Positions 33,568 to 44,900 of a stretch of 64,000 nucleotides of DNA are shown in pieces; the stretch's first letter is position 1, and every line of letters begins with the position of its first letter. The position numbers were made by a program, and so were the translations under genes. Source of the stretch: Dendrocalamus latiflorus (taxonomy: Eukaryota; Streptophyta; Magnoliopsida; Poales; Poaceae); assembly GCA_017311315.1 (NCBI GenBank), contig CM029666.1, forward strand, positions 2,224,871-2,288,870, read 5' to 3'. The notes under the pieces are model-generated. The model was not told the DNA's origin. It searched no databases and was given only the letters and a program-made list of their open reading frames with translations.

Positions 33568-36500
33568 ATGCATCGGGTTGCCATGGCGGACGGCGACGCG
33601 AGGGCGAGGACGCTGGGGGCGGTCATCAAGGAGAAGGACGAGGAGCTCGCGCTCTTCCTCGAGATGCGCCGCCGCGAGAAGGAGCGGGGAGCCGCCGCGG
33701 CTGCGGTCGCCGATCAGCTGCTTCTCCCCGGTGACGGCGCCGATGCCGCGGGGGGCGGGCTGCTGCTCCACGATCCCCCGCCGCCACCCGCCGGTGAGAG
33801 CTCGGAGCTTCTTCTTCTTCTTCTGGGCGCGGGTCCTGACCGTTCGTTCTGCTTTGCTCCTGTTTTGCCCGAAACCCTAGCTTACTTGGTTTGGGTTTTT
33901 GGTTCCGTGTGGTAGAGCCCAAGGCGACGGCGTACAAGATGACCGGCGGATTCAGGAGGGCGCCCGGCGGCGCTGACGAGTTCCTCAATTCGGACGGCGG
34001 GGACAAGAACGATTACGACTGGTGGGTGCTCCTGCCTGCGAGCTTTTACTCGTATTAACTGATAAATTTGTGGTGTTCTGGTTGTGGGCAGCATAAACGT
34101 TATGTTTGGAGCTAATTTCGACTGTACCAGTGTGAATTTTAGTCCCGCTCCGTATTTATGTAGCTGAGGTTGAGAGCTTTGCGGGAGGGAGTTTTAGATG
34201 TTGATTATTTAGTGTGGGTGCCTTAAAGTGTGAGCTTTCTTACTCTTTTGGTAAATTCAGTTTTTTTGGTGTATTGTAGCTGCAGGAGTATAGGATTTTC
34301 AGAACCTGACTATTTGGGGGGGGGGGGGGGGTTCTGTTCTTGGTGATTTCAGCTGGTACCCCATGCTTCAATTTGCTAGCTAAATTAATTTAGCACCTTA
34401 GATTGCAAAATTTTGTGTAGTTTCGTGTGCAGAGATCTATAAGCTTTGGGGTTCTAGAACAAAAGGTGATTTCAGCTGCTGCTCCACGCTTTAGTCTGTC
34501 AACCTGTTAACGCAAAGCCATACAGTTTGGCTTTTGCATAAATTTAGTGATGTTGGTTAGAATGCAGCTGTTGTTGCTGGAAAGGTCGGATCTTAGGTGG
34601 TTGTTGGAGGTGACGGTTGGGTCTCTTGTTGACCATGGTTGCTGCTTCTTTCTTTGATTGCTTGCCTAATTAATGCTCCTCATAAAGTTGTGCTCTTTGC
34701 TTTTAGTTATTGTGCTTTAGGGGGTGCAATGTGGCAGCAGATGTGAGATCTTCCAGCGGTCTGCTTGTGGAGTCGTCAATTTGTTGGGTTTTAGTAGGTC
34801 TCAGTTTCTTCACTTTGCTTTTTGGTTGGTTAACTAGTTAGTGCGTCTCTAATGTGGTGTGCTTTATGTGAATTTAGCACTTTTTTTTGAAGATGTGATA
34901 GCTGTGTTTTGGACACACATTTCAACATTGGATACCTTAGTTCTGGCCCCTGGAAGCTACCTATCTTGGTCCTACTAGTTGATTTGAAGTGTATTTGGTT
35001 GGTGCGGTTTGGCTTGTTTGCTGAATGTCTGCCCTTACTGTGAGTTCAGTCATCAGTGCTCAGCAGGTGTGAGAAAGGTGCTTTGGGGGTAATGAGACAT
35101 ATTGTTGTATTCTACTGGATTTCAGAATTTTTTTAGTTGAGGCATAGGTTTTTTTTTGAAGTAATTTGCTCTGTAGGCAACAATGTTAACACTTGAAGAG
35201 GATTTTTTCTGTTAATAGTTTGACTATTGGATTGGTTCGTGGTGCATGGTTGGTAGGTGACAGGCGGACTATGGAATACGTTCACGGGATATTTGTTGGT
35301 TCTTGTATGGTTTGTAGAAACACTTGGTTGGCTACTTGACTTTGTTAGGATGGAATTGTTCTTAGTGGTTAGTGAAGTGTGTTAGTGCGCGGTGAAATGG
35401 ATTTGGGTGCGCACTTATTAATTCATCTGCACAGTCTTTCATCCAAAGTGCTCAGTATCAGACACTATGTATGTGAGAAATAATTCTGTACTTCTGTTAC
35501 TGCCTGAATGTCTTCACAGAACACTTCATGGGTCAGCGAAAGTTATCTCGTTACTTCATATTGATATTGCTTTTTTATGCTAAGTTAGTCAAATACCACT
35601 TGATTGTCTCTGATGTCTTCTCAAACTCCACTAGCATCATTACAGATTTTGATCCTTTTGTTGCTTGCATTCTCTATATTCAGATTTTAAGTTCATTCTG
35701 CTACATCGTACATTTTATTTGGAGGCCACTGCTGGCCTGCAGTTTCAAAGTAATTATGTAACCTTCCTCATAGTGAACTTGTTCACTTTCAGGCTTCTGA
35801 CTCCACCAGGAACTCCACATTTCCCATCTCTAGAAGCTGAGTCAAAAAAGTCTCCAGTTAGCCAAATTGGAACACCAAAGACTCGCCCAACTGCCTTAAA
35901 ATCAAGGGTGAGCTGTTTGAACATAAGCTGTAGTTTGGTTTCTACATGATTCTCTCGTGGTGAATACTTCTCAGCAATGTACATAATTAAGCAAAGCTTC
36001 CTCTCTTGGTGGATATAAAATGATACGATCCTACTAAATCTATACACCACTCCACAATATACGAATATACTACTTCACAAGATCTTGTAAGTTATTTCAG
36101 ATTTTCAAGGGTGAGTAGTCAAGCTCTCCAAGGATAATCCATTGTCTGCTAGACTAACCAATGAAATTCTCTCAGAGATATTATTATTTTTATACGTTTG
36201 TCGTGCATTTGAATTGAAGCGTGCTTTTAGGCTAGCCTCTGGCCCTCTGTTGACTGTAAAACCTTTTACTTGTCTATATCCTGGATGGTTCAGTGACGAA
36301 TTCTGTATGGTGTTGGTAATTCATTGTTTCCTTTATTAGAAATCCTTTTAATAATCTACCTTTGGTTTACACTTTTCACTGCTTTATAAGTATGATAGGT
36401 AGTCATAACTGTTATGGCGTTGCATCTTCATCTTCATTAACTTTCTATCTACCTGCTCTTGCATGGTATTTCAGTTGGCCAATCATCCAGATCCTCCATC

Positions 36501-37910
36501 AAGAACCACACATCCATTGAGAACAGCATCATCGAACAGCTTGAACTCAGCTGCAACAACTCGTCGGCCATCATCATCTGGAGGGCTTACGTCTAATTCA
36601 TCAAGGCCTTCAACACCAACTGGACGCACAGCATTGACCACTACATCCAAAGGTTCAAGACCTTCAACCCCCACATCTCGGGCAACTGTACCTGCCAAGA
36701 CTGGAGCTACTGCCCCAAGATCATCGACGCCCACTTCCAGGTCAACAATTCCTTCAGCAAGGTCAACAACCCCTTCTACAAGGACATCTGGCCCTGCTAC
36801 CAGGACATCAGTTCCTTCAGGTAGAGCATCAGCACCTGCAAGCAGGTCATCAACGCCTACTTCAAGATCATCAATACCTGCTACCAGGTCATCAACGCCT
36901 ACTTCAAGATCATCAATACCTGCTACCAGGTCAACCACACCATCGTCCAGGCCCTCCATACCATCACAAAGCAAGCCTGCATCAAGGTCATCAACCCCAA
37001 CAAGGCGGCCTTCTGCCCCTTCCACCCAGCATGGTAACTTGGCTGCACCAGTTCGATCTTCCTCAATCTCCAAACCAGGACCTACAATGCCCAAAAGTTC
37101 TCCAGCAGCAGCAACAACAGCGCCAACACCTTCCAGGGGCAGCTCACCCACTGTCAAGTCAAGACCATGGAAACCATCTGAAATGCCTGGCTTCTCACTT
37201 GATGCGCCTCCAAATCTGAGGACGTCACTACCAGAAAGACCAACCTCTGCCACCCGTGGTAGACCTGGAGCACCTAGTTCAAGGTCTTCCTCTGTGGAGG
37301 CTGGGCCAGCTGCTCGACCAAGACGGCAGTCTTGCTCTCCTTCGAGAGGGAGGACTTTACATGGCAGCGTGCCTTCAGGGAGCTCCATGCCAGCAGTGCG
37401 CAGGTCACATCTTAACGGAGGTGACAGTGTGAACCCAGTTCAAATGGGCAATAAGATGGTTGAGCGGGTAGTGAACATGAGGAGACTAGTTCCTCCAAAA
37501 CATGATGATCAAAGATCCAGCCTCAACAGTCTCTCTGGAAAATCATCAAATTCTCCAGATAGCTCTGGCTTCGGTAGGACATTGTCAAAAAAATCACTGG
37601 ACATGGCACTTCGGCATATGGTACACTTTATTTTCCCTCAGTTTAGTGAATATCAAAACTCTCTCCATTCAGTTAAATTGAGCATTTATATTTTTCACAG
37701 GACATACGGCGCAGCATCCCAAACAATTTACGGCCCCTTATGACGAGCATTCCAGCATCATCTGTGCATAGTGCCCGGTCAGGATCCACAAGGGGAAGAC
37801 CAATAAGTGTTTCGGACTCTCCTCTCGCAACAAGCAGCAATGCCAGCTCCGAGCCAAGCGTTAACAACAACCTGATGTGCTTGGGTAGTATTGACATTGA
37901 TGATGAGTGA
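33568..37910 (+). CDS. BPP-like Ser/Pro/Thr/Arg-rich protein (putative microtubule-associated)
   Basis: Five exons: 33568-33793, 33916-34021, 35793-35907, 36475-37620 and 37701-37910. All are GT-AG and in phase, giving 600 aa (595 from the second ATG at 33583). The N-terminus has KEKDEELALFLEMRRREKE, and DYDWLLTPPGTPHFPSLE spans the exon 2-3 junction (residues ~108-125). Exon 4 encodes a long disordered basic region of STPTSR, SSIPATR and RPSTPT repeats. The C-terminus has a conserved block KKSLDMALRHM/DIRRSIPNNLRPLM across exon 4/5. These landmarks match the plant family often annotated as flocculation- or endochitinase-like and described in Arabidopsis as BASIC PROLINE-RICH PROTEINs binding microtubules. 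I recall the BPP link from the literature and it is the less certain part. Confidence 0.9.
36844..36927 (+). repeat. 42-bp in-frame tandem duplication in the BPP-like gene
   Basis: Two units (36844-36885 and 36886-36927), starting AGGTCATCAACGCC, encode a repeated 14-residue RSSTPTSRSSIPAT-type module. They are nearly identical at DNA level, unlike the surrounding degenerate repeats, so this duplication is recent and could vary between accessions. Confidence 0.9.
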
Positions 37911-38639
37911 GTTGTGCAGTGATAGAGCAGGACATTATGGACGGTGATTTGCTTCTTTGCCAGTACAAAGTTATGATTCTGATGAAATTTTACGACCACA
38001 GAATGTTCAGAGCGGCAGCGTAGAAGATCATCTCCAAGATGACCTAATGAGTTCTATTCTCATATGTAGGTTCTTTTGAGTGTTCAATATTTATCCAGTT
38101 TATTCGTGTTATGTGGGAGCTGCTCCATGCCCAACTTTACACTGGACCTTATATGCTATTGATAAAAATCTGTCTTTTATGTGTTCGTTCCTCTACCAGT
38201 TCACTACGGAACTTAGGGTTAGGCCAACTGGTCAAGTCTCCTGAGACCATCGTCATATGCATTTTGTGCTCCACGCTGGTACTGAAACATGTCCTATCTG
38301 GCTCAATTGTGTTGCATTTTTTTTGTTGTATCGGCAATGTAAATTTGTCAGCTGTTCATTGGAAGTATGTGATTTTGGAGTTGTCAGTTATGGTATCACA
38401 TCTTACTGAAAGTAGTATCTTGCATTGTCCAGTCTGCTCGATTAATATTACTGACAGTGACACCAATCTGGAAGGGGCATTGGTGACATGTCAGGTCTGC
38501 TCATAGTCAAAACTTTGCAAATCTTGCACTTTACAAGAATCTGTCACAAAATGATACTGTGGATGAAAACGCTTGCTCGTTACAATCATATACTCATCAT
38601 CAAGTAAATGGATATCAATTACAGCTAGAATACAATTAT

Positions 38640-38712
38640 ACTCGTCAATACAATTGAACAGAGAGCAATTACAGCCAAAACAATGTAGCAATTACAGCCA
38701 AAACAATGTACT
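38640..38712. repeat. Short tandem repeat between BPP-like gene and EGY2
   Basis: A 23-bp unit AGCAATTACAGCCAAAACAA(TGT) occurs twice (about 38665-38710). Nothing else is recognised between the BPP stop (37910) and the EGY2 stop (38974). Confidence 0.7.
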
Positions 38713-38973
38713 CGTAATCGTATACTGTTCTCTGAATCCCTCTGATCAACCGACCTACTAAAATACAACGAATATACTAGTTGACTTATTACAAGAAAGG
38801 CTCCTGCTTTTATTTTGTTACTGCAAGGAGCAATGGAGCACAATAGGCTCCAAACCCTTATGATCAAGGGAAGAAAACTAGAAAAGGATGACAACAAAAT
38901 AGGAAGCCGACAGGTTATATCTCACAGATACAATTGGAGAAGATTAGATTGCGAGTTATGACGGTTTTTTTTT

Positions 38974-41900
38974 TCAGAAGTCCACGTCAGCTAGTTGCGA
39001 TGGGTCAAAGGGGAATGGGTAGGGTAGGCAGACCAGAAGTCCGAAGAGCAAGATGCCAACGCCAATGCCGATGTAGTTGTTCTCAGGATCTGTTATTTCC
39101 TGGGAGAGAGGAGCGATCGGCCCCCTCTGCAAGAAGAAGATCAGCACCACCCAGTAGAATGCGACGTCGTTGAAGAGAGCTGCGATTCCAAGCAACCCGA
39201 CGGTTAAGCTACTAATCCGAGTTGATATCTGCCACAAATGCAAGTTGGGATTCATCAGAAAGTGTCACGAGTCAAGGATGAACAAACACACAAGTTCTTC
39301 CCAGCTTCAAGTAGCAATTAATCATATTTACAGTTACAATAACAACATCTGTACCTTTCTTCCCCACATGGCAAATGCTATGCGGCCACCGTCAAGCTCT
39401 CCCGCGGGGATGCTATTGATGGCATTAATCAGGAGACCAGCCCAGGCCCAAAAAACCAGTGGGTTGATGGATAGTTGTGTTCCTTCTTTCAGAACATCTC
39501 CAAGAATAAGCGTCGCTGTACCGAGGAAAGATTGGTCGCATAAACAAAATTTTCATAGTTCAACAACATGCTGTTTGTGCGCACAATCAATGCATTCTTA
39601 AAAAATTACTCGAGTGCAGGCAAGTGCTAATGAACATCCAGAAAAAGGAGGATTCCTTATCTGGTTATGAACTTAAGATCAAACACCTACCAAGACTACC
39701 GACAAGAAATGATTCATGAAAGACGGTTGGATCTATCACAAGACCAAGGCCATCGCTTGGAGGTAAGACAAAGCCCAGTAGCAAAAGAACAAATCCAAGG
39801 GAGAACCCTGCCAATGGTCCAGCAGCTGCTACCTTCAGTAGGTCCTCTCGATTGCGAACAATATTGACAATTCTGGTAATGACACCAAAAGATCCTATCT
39901 ACAACAAATAGAACAATGAGAGAATCATATGTCGTGGTAAGACTTAAGTACTGAGCTAGATAAGCAAGTAAAGATGAAAAATAAATGTTATCACCAAAGC
40001 CCAGGCCTACCTCCCAATATCCCCCACATTTCAAAAGGCCTTTTCATACCAGTTGCTTATTTATGCTAAAAGCACATTTCAGATCAAAACATTTCCTTTG
40101 TATTAACAAATCTGCAGTACAGCCAAATATAAAATTTAAGAAATCTCTTGTAATTTATCTAGTAATCCATAATATCAGCTTTACATCAAAGAAAATAAAC
40201 AAGGAAATCACCTACATATTTTTCGGAACATATCAAGTTTTAAAGCTAGAAAGGATTTCTGATAATTAGAACATTTATTCCTTGTGTGAAATTGTAGACC
40301 TGCAATCCAACTTACCTGCCAGCTAGGAACAAAGTATGGTACTGCAAGCTTGATTCCAGTATCCCTAGCAGCAAGGATATGTCCAATTTCATGAACCCCC
40401 ATTATGAGTGCAGTTACTAGGGCGCCAGAAAATCCATCTTTCAATAGCTCAAGGTTATCAAATGTTGATCTGGAAGAGAGACTCATAAGCAGAAGTTGCG
40501 GGCTAATGTCAGGCGAATGATATGGCAAGATACTTGAGTAAATCCAGTTTTTGTTTTCAGAAGAAGGAATACAAATATGTAGCTAAAGATTTTGCAGTAA
40601 AAGCAAGACTTCATCATAACAGAAAGACACAAGTTTTAACATCATCTTGCCAAGCTCACATCAAGTGTTCAGAGATATACATCATTTGGCCCCACATGAG
40701 ACTTCAAAGTTCAATTTGAGCAAGGTTTTTGACACAAGGAATAGACTTCTGGTGAAAGACGACGAGATCAAGGATAGTGAAGAGATTACTTGGACGAGCT
40801 GTTTAATTGAGACAATGAGGATAGTATGATTGAACTGGATAATTTTGACGACACCGATTGGAGGTTTGTTCGAAGAATTTGGGAGTCGGAAGTAAAAGAG
40901 GTCTTAAAAAGGATGAAAGTGGGTAAGATATTGAGACCCGATAACATTCCTATCGAGGTGTGGAAATACATTGGAAACGTGGCGATCATTTAGCTAACTA
41001 ATTTGTTCAATAGCATTTTTAGATTGAACAAGATGCTTAGCTGAGAAACACATTAGTGCCAATTTCAAAAATAGAGATATTCAAAGTCGCACTAATTATA
41101 GAGGAATTAAGCTCATGAACTACACAATGAAACTTTAGGAGCGAGTGATAGAGCACCGTTTAAGAAGAGTGACTAGCATAACGAAAAACCAATTTGGTTT
41201 TATGTCCGGGGGTTGACCACAAAGGCTATTTTCTTAATATGACAGTTGATGGAGTGGTATAGAAAGCAAAAGAGTGATCTTCATATGGTGTTTATCGACT
41301 TGGAGAAGACCTACGACAAAGTGTCGAGAAAGGTCATGTGGTGGGTGCTCCAAAGGAAAAAGTCCTAACAAAATATATTACCCTAATCAAGGATATGTAC
41401 GAAGCTGTTGTTACTAACGTCAGAGCATGTGATAGCGATATTAATGACTTTTCTATTAAGATAGGACTACACCACGGGTCAATGCTGAGCCTATACATTT
41501 TGCCTTAGTGATAGATGAGGTTACACAGGAGATACAAAAAGATATCTCTTGGTGTATGCTTTTCACTAATGATGTAGTGCTAGTTGATGAGAGTAGTATA
41601 GGTGTCGATAGAAAACTGGAGTTGTGGAGGAAGAATTTAGAATTGAAGGGTTTTAGACTTAGTAGGATTAAAACTGAGTATATGAGGGGTGATTTCAGCG
41701 GTGTCAGGACAGATGATGAAGATGTTAGTCTGGATAGACAAATAGTGCCTAGGAAGGACACTTTTCGATGTTTAGGATTGATGTTACAGTGGGACGACGG
41801 GATTGATGAAGACATAGGCCACATGATAAGAGCGAGGTGGGTGAAATGGCACCAAGTATCGGATGTCTTGTGTGATAAAAAAGTCCCTTAAAAGTTAAAG

Positions 41901-44900
41901 GGTAAGTTTCTATAGGATGACGATAAGGCCTGCGATACAACATGTACAGAAAATGAGTGTAGCGGAGATGAGAATAATGCAGTGGATCTGTGGTCATACA
42001 AGGTGGGGTTGAATCCCCAATGTGTTGGAATACGGGTAGGCTACACTAGCGCAGATTAAAATTTTCTACTGTCTAAGCCAGGAAGCATGCGAGTAATAGA
42101 TTATAAATTATTACCATTAGACGTGCAGTGTAGTAAAAGTAGAGTTGAAGTGGCCAGTTCAATGTAGCGCTTATCGGTGTAGTGGAAGTAGTCGATCGTC
42201 CTCTGACTAACAATGTACTCCTTGCGATCGTCCCGATTAACGCCTTAGTCGCAACAGCGCCTCTACTAAAGTCACATGTCTGGGGATGGAACGCCGTGCG
42301 TTAGTGTGCTAGCACCAACGTGTACGATAGGGGCTTTGAGAGGTGGCTGCTAGGGTTTCGATGAGTGTGTCTCGGGATACCTCACTCAGCTCCAGTGCCT
42401 ATCTTTATATAGCCTCCAATTGGATCTTTATCTGATACAATCAGATATCATATCCAACTCGATGAGCATCTGACTATATCCTTATCCAATACAAGTAGAG
42501 ATCGTATCCCACTCAGAGACTATTATCCAGATCTTTATCGTTCCAACTCGTTAAGTGTTGACCCTATAGGTTCATGTATATTCGGTCATGGGCCAAAAAA
42601 ACTCATTTCCGGTCCATAAGTTGGTAGTGGTCCCTAGAAGAATGGTTCAATTGGATTGCCTCTCGTCGCCTCTTCGCCTTGATGTTTTCCCTCAGCGGTA
42701 CTTCTGCTTCAGTATGGGAGATGCTCTTCTGGCCTCAAATATCAAGTTGGATGGCTAGAATTATCGTAAATTGTCATCGTCAGTTCGCATGCTCCTTCAG
42801 TCCATTGGCCTTCTCTCATATATCACGTGAGAGCCTCCGAGGGATAAGACTGATGCGAATCCTACTGCTGCATGGCGGAGTGCTGATGATCGTGTTATGG
42901 GCATCCTGTCACAGTGTCGAAGTTTCCATTAGGATGGATTTCATCAATCTTCCAAGTTCTCGCAAGATGTGGGAGTATCTTCAACGGCGCTATGAGCAGA
43001 CTAGTGTGGTGCGTCATTTTTCTCTTCTACAGACTCTTCATGATTTACGTCGGCAGGAGATGTCTATTGAGGACAGCTGACCTCTATGGTCCCTGCTTCT
43101 TGTGTTGGATGTACTGAACGTGTAGGCAAGGTGAGTCATGATGCGTAGAATTTAATGTTCACATTCGTTATGTGTATTCGCCTAGAGTTTGAGTCTATTC
43201 GAGCTCAACTCCTAGGGTGTGCTATTCTTCCAACCATGGAGGAGGCCCTTGCTGCATTGTTGCCGAGGAGACTCGACTTCGCTCCCTGCCCTTTGAATGA
43301 CACCACTGCAATCTATTCTTGGTGTAGTGCCACCTCAGTTTGTTCTTGTGCCCCTTGTTAGGAGGTTTACCAGTCTATTCCACTTACTGGTGCTACATCA
43401 AACCAGGTTATCTGTTCTCACTGCAAGAAATTTGGTCATCCCGTTCAGAGGTGCTATAGGCTTCATCCACAGCTGCGACCAATGTCACATCGTCGTTGTC
43501 GTTGTCGTGGTGTGGTTGTTGTCTTCACTGCCAGTCTTGTTGTAGCCTCTTCTTTCATGTCAGGTACTAGTCTTCCATGGGGTTTGGACTCTGGAGCTTC
43601 TTTTCATATGACATCGAATAAGGTGAATCGAATAAGTCTCACCTTGCATCATGTCGACCTGTTATGGATGGTTCCTGTGTATAGACAGCCGAGGGCACCT
43701 CATGTTCAATCACCCATAAGGGCACTCTCTATACTTCTCATTTTATTGTTCCCGATGTGTCATTCGTACCTCAGCTTTCTATGAATCTTATGCCCGTTGG
43801 TCGTAGCAAGACTTACGACTTGGGTCGTAGCAGAACTTACGACTAAGTGGTCGTAGAAGTACTTACGACTTACCAGGTCGTAGCAGGAGTTACGACTAAG
43901 TGGTCGCAGAAGTACTTTCGACTTATCTGGTCGTAGCTGAACTTACGACTAAGTAATCGTACAAGTACTTACGATTATCAAGTCGTACTAGGACTTACAA
44001 CTATATGGCTGTAGAAGTACTTACGACTTACCCGTGAATTTCCCCCTTATCGATAAAGGGCATACTCGGAGAATACAATGACGTAATAATTTGAGGATTA
44101 CTCTATCCTCGTCAAGCTTCATGTTTACTTTGATTCGACTTGGGTGAGTGATCCTGTTGATTGATGGTCTGTCTCTAGACACTGCATATTTCTTGAATCT
44201 TCTTGCATTGCCTGAAAATCCAAGAAACAAACTGCAGTGTCACAGTCTAGGGTTGAGGCAGAGCTTCTAGCATTAGCTACTACTACTTCAGAGATCGTTT
44301 GGCTTCGTTGGCTCTTGGCTGATCTTGGTGTGTCATGTAGTACTCCTGCGTCTCTTCTGTGTGATAACACTAGTGCTATACAAATTGCTATTGATCTAGT
44401 GCAGCATGAGCTCACTAAACACATTGGTGTGGATGCGTCCTTTACATGTTCTCATTATCAATAGAAGACCATTGCTCTCCAGTATGTGCCATCTGAGATT
44501 CAAGTTGCTGATTTCTTCACCAAGGCTCAAACTCGAGAGCAACATCGCTTCTATCTCTCCAAACTCCATGTTTCAGATCCTCTTGACCCATGTTGAGTTT
44601 TGAGGGGGGATGTTATGTATATATATAGGCCATTAGTATGTATATGGCCAATGAGGCCCATTAGTCCTGAACTCTAGAGTTGTATTGTACTATATATACA
44701 TATTGGTATCCATCTACTACGATTGAGATGCTATTACCCTAATTCTATCATATATAACGACTCCCAAATATACATAACAATCATATCGGATGAACCTATA
44801 TAGTACTTATGTGCTGATCCCTTTGCCTCACGATACCAGATCGAACTCAAGACGAGAAGCGTGCCATCCTACGATAGCTTGATCATTTACTCAAACTTGT

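Larger units (their letters stand above)
42660..44779 (+). pseudogene. Rearranged Copia retrotransposon remnant in EGY2 intron 9
   Basis: A gag-like part (42700-43300) reads SVRMLLQS, WRSADDRVMGILSQ, IRMDFINLPSSRKMWEYLQR and RYEQTSVV in shifting frames. A CCHC-like knuckle (CSHCKKFGHPVQRCYRL in another frame) and protease-region words (WGLDSGASFHMT) follow. Pol is deleted from the pre-integrase region to the RNase H end, where SRVEAELLALATTTSEIVWL and IGVDASF are readable (44237-44590). A polypurine tract (TTTTGAGGGGGGA) and a 169-bp 3' LTR (44611-44779, TGTTATGTAT..TACATAACA) close it. No 5' LTR is found. Confidence 0.85.

Noticed and set aside
36483..37388. 301-codon open frame on the minus strand opposite BPP exon 4
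   Set aside because: It is the antisense of a simple TCA/ACC/AGG-repetitive exon. Its acidic Val/Gly/Asp repeat is a reflection of that code, and no splice context or family supports it.
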